Assembly (NCBI GenBank): GCA_963693365.1
Contig: CAVNZM010000001.1
Span: 18,042,001 to 18,106,000 of the forward strand
Source: Amoebidium appalachense
Taxonomy: Eukaryota > Ichthyosporea
DNA: 64,000 nt
Reading direction: 5' to 3'
The first letter of the stretch is position 1. Each line of letters begins with the position of its first letter. Position numbers and translations under genes: made by a program. Under the pieces are notes generated by a model. It ran no database searches. It was not told the DNA's origin and saw only the letters and a program-made list of their open reading frames with translations. Shown in pieces: positions 1-12,179 of the stretch.

Positions 1-990
1 TCCTGGAAGGAAGTATAGGTAATTCGGTTCCGTGAGCATGCCATGGTGCACGCCACTGGATCCGGATCGTGACCAGGAAAGGCAGGCCGAAAGTTTTTCC
101 ATGATCCGGCGCGCCGGACTACTGTTAAAAATGTTCTATGAATCACTCTCAATTGATGTCAGGCGGTCACAATAGTAGCCTACTGGCAACCCGTATTATT
201 ACTGTTGATGCTATCAAATTTCGTTTCGTGCAGGTGATGCTACCGGTGATGCTCGATCCGTCTCTGCACAGTCTTAAATGGCAAAAGGAAACAAATCCAA
301 ATACAGCTTTTTCGATGGCTGTCACTTATTTTCTTCAGTTTACAATTAGCCTCTTGTAGCTGCATTCGTTGTACGTCAGTGCACATGAGTCACACGTGCA
401 CGCACGTCACACTCACCCGGCCCCGGGCATATGCATGGCAGTCACACGCAGTCGCAGTGGGGGCCCTCGTGCCGCCTGTAACTCCGGCCGCGTTCAGTTG
501 CCAACAACTACTTCATGGGCCGATTTTGGACACGCGTAACCTCGTGAATACAGCGCTACTGTACATACTGATATGGTTGGTTTGGTAAATCACGAGTCAA
601 ACGCGAAACAAAAAATAAGAGAAACTTTGATGTGAATAAAAAATGAGAAGATCGGAATGCAGAAATTCCTGAATGCAGACTTTTTCAATTGATACAATTT
701 GACAATGTATGTACATATAATTATCAGGCCACTGCCAATGCGGCTGTGATACCATTAGGTATTGCACAAAAAAAAAACTTATTGAATATGTACATATTTT
801 AATATTCCATAAAAAACTAAAATAAAATGATTCCACCATAGATACTTTTGTGGATCATAGACCCGGTTTTTTGTTGCTAGATGGCCCACACAAGTCCTAA
901 TATAAGTCCACACGCATTGGCCAATAGTCACGCCTTGAAGAGTGCACCTTTGAAACCATGCGCGGAATTTGGAATGCGGCCGTACATAGG
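1..990. other. 5' flank without a recognised gene
   Basis: I see no conserved coding sequence here. The short open frames have no domain, no splice-site support and no codon bias. The right end leads into the promoter of the secreted-protein gene. Confidence 0.5.
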
Positions 991-1000
991 GGTGTATAAA
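991..1000 (+). promoter_or_regulatory. TATA box of the secreted Ala-rich protein gene
   Basis: The sequence GGTGTATAAA lies about 82 bp before the ATG at 1082, which would leave a 5' leader of roughly 50-60 nt. Similar TATATAA boxes occur before the Hsp40 gene and in the LTRs of this window, so TATA-type promoters are used by this genome. Confidence 0.6.
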
Positions 1001-1081
1001 CAGCGCAGTATGTTGGAGAGCTCACAACTTTGCAGTTCACAGTTCTGAAGTCGGACTAGAGCGGCAGCCAAGAAACATAAA

Positions 1082-2248
1082 ATGAAACTCCTCACCTTCA
1101 CAACCGCTTTTCTGTGCGCCGTTTCGGCTCAGGTTTACGCCCAGGACCCTTCTGTCGACATCGACTTGTTTGACATTGGCGACGCCGCCCCTTCCCCCGC
1201 TCCTAGGCCTGTTACTGTCGCCCCTACTAATAGGCCCGCGCCCGTTGCAGACAAAAAACTAGGACTCCGCATCCCTCCCCAGGCTCTTGCCAACATCCCC
1301 AAGGAAGCACAGGACCGCATTGCTGCCGCTCGCGACCGTCAGGCTGCCGCCAACGACCATGCTGCCGCGGCCAACAACTTGAGGGCTGCTGCCGAGGCTG
1401 GTGCTGCTGCTGCTGCCGACCGCCGCGCTGCCGCCCAGGCACGCAAGCAGAGCGGTGACAGCCGTGGCGCCGACATTGACCAGGCTGCGGCCGATGCCGA
1501 TGACGACGCCGCTACCCAATACAAGGGGGCTGCCGACCAGGAGAACGGAGGGGCCCAGACCGATGCCCGCCAGGCTGTTCTTGACCGCCTGCCTGCCACT
1601 GCTCGTGCGCCCTACCAAGCAGCCAAGGCCAAGCGCCCCAGCCGCTTCCGGAACCGCCGTCAGGCTGAGGAGCCATTGGCGCCAGTGGTTGACCTGACTC
1701 CAGTCGTTGGCAGCGTCCCTGCCCCAGTCGTTGACCAGGCGCCAGCGGTTGGCCTCAGTGCTCCAGCGGTTGACCTCAGTGCTCCAGTGGTGGACCTGAC
1801 TCCAGTCGTTGGCAGCATCCTTGCCCCAGTGGTTGGCCAGGACACCGCTGCCGCACCTCTTCTAGTTGGTAATACCGCCGCGAGCCTTCCCCCTGTGTCC
1901 GCCCTTGAACCAGTATTGGTTTCGGAGCCAGCTGTGGTGGCCCCCGCCCCTGCCCCTGAACCCGTGATTGTCAACCCGGCCCTCCCCCCGACCCCCTCTG
2001 CGGCACCCGGTGCCGACCGCGTTGCCCAGAGACCTTCAGCACAGAGACCTGCAGCCCAGGCAGATGAAGCCGCCAAAGAGAAGGCCCAGGCAGCTCGGAA
2101 GCGCGGCGACGCTGCTAAGGAGCGCGAGCAGGCCTCGAAGGCCCTGGAGTTGGCTACCGCTGAGCGTATAACTGCGGCACGGGAGAGGGCTACCGCTGAG
2201 GCCGCTGCTGCCCGCGCTGCCGCCAAGGGCCGAGGCCGCAAGTGGTAG
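1082..2248 (+). CDS. Secreted Ala/Pro/Val-rich repetitive protein, single exon
   Basis: An uninterrupted 388-residue frame follows a TATA box and a short leader. The N-terminus is a signal peptide: Lys-2, a hydrophobic core over residues 4-16 and a likely cut after VYA (about residue 20). Residues 60-130 are Ala/Arg/Asp/Gln-rich and probably helical. A basic stretch, RFRNRRQ near residue 190, could be a processing site. Residues 200-250 carry degenerate repeats built on APVVDLTPVVG. The last 70 residues are Ala/Lys/Glu/Arg-rich. I recognise no catalytic domain. Composition suggests a structural extracellular, cell-wall or matrix protein, but that is inference. The frame is GC-rich with even codon use, and its 3' flank turns AT-rich at once, which supports a real coding exon. 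Confidence 0.75.
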   Translation: MKLLTFTTAFLCAVSAQVYAQDPSVDIDLFDIGDAAPSPAPRPVTVAPTNRPAPVADKKLGLRIPPQALANIPKEAQDRIAAARDRQAAANDHAAAANNLRAAAEAGAAAAADRRAAAQARKQSGDSRGADIDQAAADADDDAATQYKGAADQENGGAQTDARQAVLDRLPATARAPYQAAKAKRPSRFRNRRQAEEPLAPVVDLTPVVGSVPAPVVDQAPAVGLSAPAVDLSAPVVDLTPVVGSILAPVVGQDTAAAPLLVGNTAASLPPVSALEPVLVSEPAVVAPAPAPEPVIVNPALPPTPSAAPGADRVAQRPSAQRPAAQADEAAKEKAQAARKRGDAAKEREQASKALELATAERITAARERATAEAAAARAAAKGRGRKW

Positions 2249-2699
2249 TAAGCCTTACTAGGCTACAGGGATTAAGATGTACTAGTATGGGTTAAGTTAA
2301 GGTGCAGTGACCTCACTAATCAGGTTAGTCAAAGTTTTTTTAAAAATATTTTTTTAAAGAAAAAAAGCAGAATGGTGTCCTTAATTATAATTGGTACTGA
2401 AAGCCAAACTTTAAATTCTGATCATTTTTCGGTAGTATACCCTTTCAGCAGATATATATCTATGATCACATCCCCCACCTCCCCGCCCCAGAGTGACACA
2501 CACACACACACACACCGTGGCACACACACACACCTACACACACACACACACACACACACCCACACATACTTCCACGCCACACGTGCACACGCACACAAAC
2601 ACACACACACCCTTCGTGTCCCCCCCCCCCCCTCCCCCCTCCCCCACCCTCCGACGCTCTCTCTCCAGCTTTCCCCCCCCCCCTCCGTCCCCCATAGGA

Positions 2700-2762
<63 letters not shown>

Positions 2763-3979
2763 CCACCACCACCACCACCACCTTCCGCCGTACTCCAGGC
2801 CTGAACTTCACTCATACACACTCAAAACACGAGCGCACAGGACTGCAATGTACGTTTGCACTGAATTTGCCCCTTCCCCCTGTCAGTCCCCCCTCTCCCC
2901 CCCTACCCTTTGGTACACCAATTCCATCCCCGAGGCTCTGAGAACCCCCCCCTGTTTCACACACCATGCATAGGGTACGTACATGTACACCCTAGTAAAT
3001 CATGAGCCGTAAGAAGACAGGAGTACATTTGGCCATGCAATGAGCAACAATTAAGGGGAAAGCAATCAAAAATTCACCTGTATAGGTGTCACATCCACGT
3101 GCACACTAGTAGGTCAAATTTATATTTGCAAGTTGCTCTGGTGGCCTGCGGTAATCTCTTGTTTAAATTTTGCAATTAATTATTGCTATAAGTGAAAGTA
3201 CGGGGTGAGGTTGCTGTAATGAGCTCAGACTGTGTGCAGAATATGATGCATGTTTACAACAATAATATTCCATGCCGGTGCTAACTAATACTAAACTACG
3301 TACTACAAGTACGTATGTGACTCCACCTAATGAGTTTGAAAGGCAATGGCTTAATAAAAACACGTGTACACAGCTGATAGCATCTATGTACACGAGTCAT
3401 CATGTTCACGGCATATGATATCATGGCACAGCAAACGAATAAAAGGAACTTGCGTCAAATGCATCCGATCTGCCCCTAGCCAATAAAAACTGGTAAATAA
3501 CATGACATGATCGGCGTTAATTTACATAACCCGTTAAAGAGGAGTGTAGTCTTACACGGTGTTGTGCACTGTAGCAATTTGTGTGAGCCAGCTAAATTCA
3601 GTACTGAATACACAACGGAGGTTGCAAAGAGTACGTGCGTCTGCATCCTAACGGGGTGTGTGCTATGCATACTGTATGGGTTGAAGATGCGTGTGTGTGC
3701 TCCCACGTCACGGCAGCCTACACTCACGGTCATAACCACAAAATAGTACACCATATTCGCTATCTGAGAATCCTTTACAATAAAACGAAGGTTCGATTAA
3801 GTCACACCCATTCGAATATTGGCCATTTTCGCTGCACATTCAATTCATGAAGGCACAACAAGTATATACCTTCATTACGGAGCAAAATGTAAACGGGGAG
3901 AAGGACAGAAACAATATGAAAACAGTACAACATGATTTCCCTCAAAAAAAAGGAAAGAAAGAAAAAAGAAAGAAAGCAA
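2249..3979. other. Intergenic spacer with microsatellites
   Basis: Between the convergent secreted-protein and kinase-like genes. About 2494-2610 is (CA)n-rich and 2620-2760 is poly(C) with a CCA run after it. The rest (2766-3979) is unique AT-leaning DNA in which I see no gene. Confidence 0.6.
2494..2780. repeat. (CA)n plus long poly(C) tract
   Basis: Interrupted CA dinucleotides run to about 2610. Poly(C) of almost 60 bases follows at 2703-2760, then (CCA)n. Confidence 0.9.
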
Positions 3980-4837
3980 TCACAGCCGCGACAGGCTCGA
4001 CCTTGGTCCTCTGTAAATCTTTCTTGGTGGGGATAGCGATGCCGCGGCCCTTACCACCGACTGCCTCCCCCTCACCACCAGCACCCTGCCGGCCCCAATC
4101 CTCGTCGCGGCCACCACCGCAACCACCAACCCCACAAACACAGCAAAAGGCAACAACATAGCCACCTGTTTCTTCCACATTAACTGCTGAGTCCACTCCT
4201 TGTATTTCCTTTGCGCCTTTGCACGCGCCGGCTCCTGCCATAACGGGGGCGACAATCCCACAAACGGGTCGCACAAACCGTCCACCTTAACCGTTGTGGT
4301 GTTTGTCACTTCCTCGAAAACATTTAACCCTTCGTCCGACGTTTGGGACGCGCGCACGTCGGAAATGATCGTTTTCAGTATTTCACGCGGGCCTGGCCTG
4401 TCCTCCGGCCGATACGACATCATCTTAGGGATCAAATTGCACAAAACGGGATATGGGCAGCTGTTGGGAATTTCCGGATAGAGTTTCGCTTTTTCTTCAT
4501 TCAGCCAGCTGCGATCACGCGTGAGCCGATAGGTGTTTACGATCGCGGCATATTTTTGCGATCTATCCTCTTCCGGTGCATTTGAATCCGAAATTCCCGT
4601 TGGCGGATGGTCAAACGGCATCAGCCGCCACAGGATTGCGCCCATGTTGTACACGTTTGCCTTGTGCGTCATGGTGGCATCGCATCGTATCTTCTCCGGC
4701 GAAAACATTACAAATTTGTGGGGTTTGTCCGGTTCGAAGCACAAAACCCGTGCCGGCTCTTCCTCCCACGAATCCAAATCCACCATCGTTGCCTGCAACA
4801 ATTTACGGTTATTAATGCCGGTGCCAGAATACCCCTC

Positions 4838-4868
<31 letters not shown>

Positions 4869-5066
4869 AAAAAAAAAAAAAAGAGAGAGAGAGAGAGAAA
4901 GAGGGGAAGAAGAAGAAAAGAAAAAGGAAGAAAAGAAAAGAAAGAAAGAAAAAAACAATCCAAGACACCTCAGCACCCCATCCATCCACTCACCTACAAA
5001 AGGACAACATAAATGAGCACATACCACATATACAAACACATGCGCAACTCCACACACTGATAGCAG

Positions 5067-5107
<41 letters not shown>

Positions 5108-5146
5108 AAAAAAATCCATCCCCCTGCGTGCGTACATGCAAACACA

Positions 5147-5189
<43 letters not shown>

Positions 5190-5631
5190 CCTCACAAAAA
5201 ACGGGTGACGTACCTTGACACACCCGCTTGCAGTCCTTTGCATCATCAGCTGGTTTGCAGTGAAGTCGAAATGCACCGCAGGAATAGGGGCCACAGTTGA
5301 AAATTCATCCAAGAGCCGTACGAGGTCTATCATGTAGAGGCGCCACTCAGACCACGTCTGCGGCCTATTTTTGGGAAAAAGCAAAGTAAGTGTGTGGATA
5401 TGAGCGGTGAGAAAAAGAGGTAGGGGTAGAGCTAGCACACAGGCAACGAGCAGAGAAAAAGGATCTCAGAGCAACAAGAGCGTGGCAGGGAAGCATATGT
5501 GGGTCACACAGAGAATGCAGCAGACAATGAAGCTAGTGGAAACTCTACGACAATGGGAAATAAAACGATTGGTTGAAGGAGAAGGCCGAGTGGCATGGAG
5601 TGGTGGAGGTGTGTGTGTGTGTGTGTGGGTG

Positions 5632-5668
<37 letters not shown>

Positions 5669-5787
5669 GCTGTACATAGTGCAACAGCACTTGAACACAC
5701 ACACCCATAAAGCGTAACCGTGGGGACAACAACCGCCACATAAACCGCCCTTTTCTTTCTTTCTTTTTTTTTTTTTGGGTGTGAGGA

Positions 5788-5821
<34 letters not shown>

Positions 5822-5897
5822 CGCGCACGCGCGCATGTGCCCGTGTGTGTTGGTGTGGCCGGTGCCGGTGCCGGTGCCGGGGCGGAGCGCCGGGGAA

Positions 5898-5939
<42 letters not shown>

Positions 5940-6844
5940 GGAGGGTTAAAATGTGTTACGGGGTACAGAGCACACATTCACGACGGCCAACACAAAGCAA
6001 ATTTTGCAAAGCACACAAAAACAGCATGCATCATGAGTAGAGCCCATCCCTCAAGTGGAGCCCAAGTCATCAACAGGACCCAATTTTCGACCCGTTCACG
6101 TTGCATGCAAAACCTGGGGAGGGTGAGGGGAAGGAATGGCGGTGTGTGTGTGTGTGTGTGCGTGTGTGTGTGTGTTTGGGGGAGGGGGAGGGGGTGGGGG
6201 GGGGGGGGGGGGGGGAAGGGAGAGTTTTTTTTTCATACTTTGTGTTAGGGACAAAGACGTGGCGAAGGAGATTTGGGCCCACCGGAAAAGGGCATGGGGA
6301 GAGGGAGAGGGAAATGGGCGGGACAAGGGGGAAAGGAGGGGGGAACCACATGCCTGCACTCCCTCTTGCCCAGGCTGCAGCCCTTGGCCAGTGTCATAAC
6401 TACCCAATCACCGCTGCACCTTTTGATTGGTTGCGTGCTATGGGGGGTGTTGTACGACTCGAGCGAAAACCACGCCTGCTCCAACAACACGTTTTTTCTC
6501 TCCTCTGGAACTGGGTTATCCGGGTCTCTACCGTCGTGTATCCTTGCGAGAACGACAGGTGTCCCGGCATCTTCAGCTATTCCGGTTACTGAAGTTGTGA
6601 TAATTTCCGGGTCTTGAAGCAAACCTTTGAATATCTCCTTATAGTGGCCGCTGCCTATTCTCTCCGTAACAAGTATGTCTGCACACAGCTCATCCTCACT
6701 GAAATCGGGTAAATCGGTGCTCCTTCTTGAGCGAGTTGCGGACGGCGCAGCCTCAGCAGCATAAGACAAAAGGGTCACAGATGAAGCTAGTACAATTGTT
6801 TCACTCAAAAAGAGTATGCACGCGGATAATACCCCACGGGCCAT
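3980..6844 (-). CDS. Secretory/membrane protein kinase-like protein, 3 exons
   Basis: Exons in transcript order: 6844-6354, 5364-5214, 4792-3980 (484 aa). The phases agree if the first intron is GC-AG (CAG|GCATGT); the second is GT-AG. A signal peptide or anchor covers residues 1-31. A glycine loop with an internal lysine, IGSGHYKEIFKG (63-74), is followed by a catalytic loop HFDFTAN (His195, Asp197, Asn201), DLD in place of DFG (219-221) and SPE in place of APE (245-247). KANVYNMGAILWRL matches helix F. No VAIK lysine is seen, so Lys69 may substitute, as in WNK- or POMK-like kinases. A hydrophobic segment (LLPFAVFVGLVVAVVAA) near the C-terminus is probably a membrane anchor. The kinase fold is well supported. 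Substrate, subfamily and catalytic activity are unknown. Confidence 0.75.
4837..5190. repeat. Intronic poly(C)/poly(A), GA and CA tracts
   Basis: Second intron of the kinase-like gene. Two blocks of poly(C) directly followed by poly(A) lie at about 4838-4882 and 5069-5114. A purine-rich GA/AAG stretch follows the first, and (CA)n at 5144-5189 follows the second. Confidence 0.85.
5604..5938. repeat. Intronic poly(G), (GT)n, (GC)n and GGTGCC tracts
   Basis: First intron of the kinase-like gene. Poly(G) runs lie at 5634-5667 and 5899-5937. (GT)n shading into alternating GC lies at 5787-5834, a Z-DNA-prone stretch. A short GGTGCC hexamer repeat is near 5858-5881. Confidence 0.85.
5939..6094 (-). 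repeat. Poly(C)-tailed dispersed repeat, copy 1
   Basis: Member of the ~150-bp family described in the findings. Read on the minus strand it starts GGGTCGAAAA, passes through the conserved GGATGGGCTC-like core and ends at the poly(C) run, seen as poly(G) at 5899-5937. It lies in intron 1 of the kinase-like gene in the sense direction. Confidence 0.65.
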
Positions 6845-7943
6845 TTTTGAAACTATGTGCTGTCAATAGAGTATGTCATATGAGCAGGATAGAGGCCTGA
6901 GCAAGTGGCTATGGTGTGAAGGGCTTTGCCTGCGGTACAGTTTCTAAACCGCGTAACGGCGGAAAAAACTAAGAAGAAAACGAAGCATGCACGCACCACT
7001 ATCAGCACTTAAGTTTCTGCTGTTTGTAGGGGCTACTTAAGTCTGCTACGGTGAAAGCCCTGCCTGACGGTTGGGTGTCGGCTGTGTCTGTGTTTTAGTA
7101 AAGCCTAGACTACTAGGAAGCATTCAACCAGCTTTACTACCTTGCACCCTCAGTTTCGTTTTCGCTTGTCCCAGCCAGGCCCACAACAAAAGCACACGGG
7201 ACCAATGCTTGACTTCCCCACTCTCCTTTACGCGTACGTGTGCATGCAGAACATGTGACCTCCTAGCCTAACAGGCTGTGTGGGTGTGAAGTTCGGCCTA
7301 AAACGAAAAACCGCGCATGCCACACTTGCAAGCAAACGAAAACACACAAAGCACACAAAACACGCGTGGCACAGTGGCACAGGTAAGCACACGCGTAACC
7401 CAATCAGAAAGGAGAAAATGCTTTATTGGTAGAGTCATGCAAAAGATGAATGGTCCAGGTCCACTCCATATGCCTGTACATGGCATGCATATGTAATCAT
7501 AATACCCTCAGGACAAAATGCAGGTCCTGCAGGAAATAGGACGAAGACTTATTATCCAATCGTCATAGCATTTTCCACTACGTACTATCTCGTAATACCA
7601 TAAGCGTATTCTTGGAGTGGAGTAAGGTATGCTTAGCACCAACAACCCAGCCCAAGTTACAGCTAGCCCAGTGGGCCAGCAGAGAAACACCTCAAGGTTA
7701 CTTTTGCCGCGCTCTGAGGCGCACTTTTGAGCGGCTCATGACTTATTGCTGACCGAAAAAGGCTATTTTCGGTTATGTTGAAGAGTCCGCGGCTGTACGT
7801 CCGCCTCTCGGACGTTAGTCGGCGACTCTCCGAGTCGCCTACCCTCAGATAGTCCGACAGGTCCTCGAGCTCCGGCGCTTACGAGTTTTTTGTTAGACAC
7901 GATAGGCCGATAAGCCAAAAACATTGACATTGACAACAAGAGA
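6845..7943. other. Divergent spacer between the kinase-like gene and ALG13
   Basis: About 1.1 kb that must hold both promoters. No TATA box is obvious. Three perfect short hairpins lie at 7753-7839, listed separately. I see no coding sequence. Confidence 0.5.
7753..7839. promoter_or_regulatory. Three consecutive perfect hairpins upstream of ALG13
   Basis: CCGAAAA/TTTTCGG (7753-7772, loop 6), ACGTCCG/CGGACGT (7797-7815, loop 5) and GGCGACTC/GAGTCGCC (7821-7839, loop 3). They end about 105 bp before the ATG at 7944, so they could lie in the 5' leader or core promoter. Function is unknown. Confidence 0.5.
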
Positions 7944-8051
7944 ATGGGGGGTGATACTGGGCGAGGGCGCTATGTGTTTGTGACTGTGGGCACCACCAGC
8001 TTTGACGGTCTGATCAACGAGGTTCTGGGTGAACCCGTAGGTTTCCTCCCC

Positions 8052-8106
<55 letters not shown>

Positions 8107-8173
8107 TTCCCCCCTCCTACCCCATCTCACCCGCCTTCCTTCCAAAGTGTCGCCCCGTTTTTCCTGGTCTGCC

Positions 8174-8232
<59 letters not shown>

Positions 8233-8896
8233 CCCTCCCCTGCACACACACACACCAAACACCCCCTCCTTAAATAAAAGGGAAGAAAATACAGGGAAAA
8301 GGAGGAGTAAAGTAAAAGACACAATAGTAAAGACACACCAGTCGGTCCATCTTATATTACAACCTTGAGTCAGCTGTACATAAATGTTACGGCTGCATGC
8401 CTTTCTCTGGGTTCAAGTTCCATGGCGCCTGTATGCCTTCTTCGTCCTCTCTCTCTCTCCCTCCCTCCCTCCCTCCCTCCCTCCCTCCCTCCCTCCCTCC
8501 CTCCCTCCCTCCCTCCCTTCCTCCTTCCCTTTCTCCCTCCCTCGCCCCCCCCCCCTTTCTCTCTCTCTCTCTCTCTCTCTCTCCCCACTCCGGGCTCTCT
8601 CTCTCTCTCTCTCTCTCCCTCTGTCTCTCTCCCTCTCCCTCTCCCTCTCCCTCTCCCTCTCCCTCCCCCTCCCCCCGCCCCCGCCCCCGCTCTCGCCCCC
8701 CGCCCCCGCCCCCCGCCCCGCGCCCTCGCCCTCGCTGTCGCCCTCTCTTTCTTTCTTGGGATCTCTCTCTCTCTCACTCACACACTCTCTCTCTCTCTCT
8801 CTCTCTCTCTTGCTCTCGCTCTCGCTCTCGCTCTCACTCTCGCTCTCGCTCTCTCCCTCTCTCTCTCTGTCTCTCTCTCGCTCTCTCGCTCTCTTG

Positions 8897-8982
<86 letters not shown>

Positions 8983-10343
8983 CGCCTCCTTCCCGCTCTC
9001 CCCTCCCTCCCCCCATCCCCCCCCCCCCCTACCCCCCGTCCCTCCCTCCCTTCCACTCCCTCTATCTCTACCCCCCCCCCCCCCCCGCCTGTTTCAGCCT
9101 GCACAGATGCAGAAGAGTTGGCTCATATTGCTTTTTTTTTTGTTGCAGGTGCTCACCACACTTGCCAAAAATGGCTACCGCACCGTGGTTGCGCAAATAG
9201 GGAGGGGTAGGGAGGAGACAGCACAGGCGGCAGCCGCGGAAAAGAGAGGGAAGGTGGGGGTGGAGTATTATCGGTTCAAGGACTCCCTGGCAGAAGATAT
9301 GAGGGGCGCTGACCTGGTTATAAGCCATGCAGGTGCGTAGGTTATCCTGTGGAATATTTTGTTTCTGAAATGAGACTTGCCACCCCCTTCCCGAGACTCC
9401 ACCTCCCTCCCCCCCCCCCTCTCTCTCTCTCCCTCTCCCCCCCCCCCCCCCCCCCCCCCCCTCCTTCCTCCCCTTTGCCCCGTCCCTCTATCCCCTTCTG
9501 TCTTCGGCACCCCTTCTTTCCCTCTTCTCCTGGAGAATTTTGCTTCCTTCCCCTCCCCCCATCTTCCCGCTGGGGTTCGCTGACACACACACTTAGATCA
9601 GTTCTTTCTTTCTCTCTTGCCTTTGGGGTGTATTACTTCTGTGGAGTATGGGCAGGCAATATGGGGTGGGAGGCAGGACCTGACTGGAAAGAGGGGCGGG
9701 CGGGGCGGGGGGGGGGGGGGGGGGGGGGGGAGGGGGGGGGGGGGGGGGGGAGGGGGGGGGGGGGGAGCGTCGATAGAGGGATGAAGTTGCTTAAAGTTTG
9801 GGTAAGAGGGGTTTGGGGTTTGTTTTTCCCTTTGTGTGAATGTGTGTGTGTGTTTAGGGAGGGGGGGAGGGGAGGAAGGGGGACGGGGGAGGGGAGGGAA
9901 GGAGGGGGGAAGGAGCAAGGAAGAGGGATATGGGGGAGCTTTGGGTAGCAGGGGACACTGTGGGGAAGGGGGGTTGGGGAAGGAAGGTGGGGCAGGGGGA
10001 AGTGGGGGTCGGGGAAGAGGGGGAGGGAGAGAGAGGGGGCGGTGCGCGAGGGGGGGGGGGGGGGGGGGGGGGGGCATTAGCGGGCAGGGGGATTGCGGCA
10101 AGGAAGATGGCCGGGGGGAGGGGGGGGGGGAGAAGAATATGGATGGTATGGACATGAGGGGCCAGGAGGGGAGTGGGTGGGGATGGGCGTTGGTGTGCTC
10201 GATGTGTATATGTGTGTGTACCATACCCAAAACAGTCGATGATCATAGTAGAGGCGGGACCCCCCGGACACACACTCTCTCTCTTTCTTCCATTTCCCTC
10301 TCCCTATATATATCTCTCTCTCTTTCTTCCATTTCCCTCCCCC

Positions 10344-10375
<32 letters not shown>

Positions 10376-11635
10376 ATCCCCCCTCCAATTCCGCCTCTCC
10401 CCATTTCCGTTCTTATCCCCCCCCCCCCCCCCCCCCCCCCCCTTCCCCCCTTTCCCATCGCCTGCCCCTGCATCTTCCCCCACAGATTATTCGGCATATC
10501 CATTTTTAACCCCAATATATCCAGGATATATCCATTGTTAACATCCAGGATATATCCATTGTTAACCCCAATGTATCCAGGATATATCACTGTTAACCCC
10601 ATATATCAAGGATATATCCATTGTTAACCCCCATATATCCAGGATATATCCATTTTAACCCCAACACATGCAGGATATATCCATGTTTAACCCCACTGTT
10701 TGCAGGGTCGGGCAGTGTTCTTGAGGCGTTGAATGCCGGCAAGAAGTTGATAGTTGTAGTCAATGAGGGGCTGATGGACAACCACCAGTTGGAGCTGGCT
10801 TCCCAGCTGGGCAAAATGCAACACCTCCTGTACTGCACTTGCACGTACGTGTTTTGCATATCCTCCCCCCCCCCCCCCCCCCCCCCTCCCCCCCCCCAAC
10901 CCAACCCAACCCAACCCCCTTTCCCCCTCTTTATTTCTCACACGCACACACCCCTCCACACACACGCCTTGCAAGTCCCTCCCCCCCCCCCCCCCCCACA
11001 CACACCCTTTCCTTACACCCGCACACTCACACAAACACGCCTTGGGCATCCCCCCCCCCCCCCCCCCCCCCTCCTCCTCCTCCACCTTTTTCCTGCTCTC
11101 CCGTTGAGAAGGCTCCGTCATCTTTATATATGGCTGCCTGTTGAGGTTAGCGGGTGGAAACTTGAGGTACTGTGGATGGCTGGGTACACACGGCCTATAC
11201 TGATGTTGGGTACTGTGTGTGTTTGTTTTTGCATATTCATATGAGTGTTGTGTTTCCAACATGTATCTGACTATGTGGTATTTTGTAACACATTGTTAAC
11301 CTCTCTTGCATTGCTCTCCGTGCCACACAAACATCGAAGTACACATGTGCATGCATATGAAAAACACACAAGCACATATTTTTATATTAAATTTGCATGT
11401 CCTCACACACACCAAATCACACTCCACTTAGACTGCATGTGCGTGTGTGGTGTGAGCTTTATGTTGTGTTCTATAACCCTCCCCCCAGACTTGGGCCCTC
11501 CCTGAGGACGGGCTCTGCTTATGGCACATACTGTGCGCATTGCTGATGTTGCATGCTCAAATGTTTGCCTTTGCATGTGTCCTGCATCATGCTTCTTGTC
11601 GTGTATATGTACTTCGGACCGAGTTTCGCATTCCC

Positions 11636-11685
<50 letters not shown>

Positions 11686-11924
11686 CCCCCGGGCCCCGTG
11701 CCCACCTGCCCCTGCTTTCTTTTGATTTGAAGGAAGGATGTATTGGGAACCTAACCATACACAGGAGAATAAAGAGCCCCAACCTCCAAGCATTTTTTGT
11801 ATGGCTCTTTGCAGAATCTGTGTTGTGTTGTGTATCGTGAATGTGCATTTTGTAGCCTCTAACACATACCAAACCGCTAACTCACCCTACCCTAAACACC
11901 ACCTCTTTTTTTTTCCTCTTTTTT

Positions 11925-11955
<31 letters not shown>

Positions 11956-11967
11956 GGGGGGGCTGTC

Positions 11968-12006
<39 letters not shown>

Positions 12007-12140
12007 TTTGTGTGTGCGCGCGGCGCGCACTCGTCGGGAAGTTGGAAAGGAGAAGGGGGTGGGGGGTGGGGGATGGGGAACTGGGTGTATCTGGAGAGGG
12101 TAGGGGTGGGGGGGTCGGGGGAGGTGTGTGTGTGTGTGTG

Positions 12141-12179
<39 letters not shown>

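Noticed and set aside
1135-2241. Minus-strand and alternative-frame ORFs under the secreted Ala-rich gene
   Set aside because: GC-rich codon shadow of the plus-strand gene. They lack a signal peptide or any domain.
8365-9340. Ser/Leu/Pro-rich frames of 267-318 codons
   Set aside because: Translations of CT and C repeats in ALG13 intron 1. Only 9149-9332 is exon.
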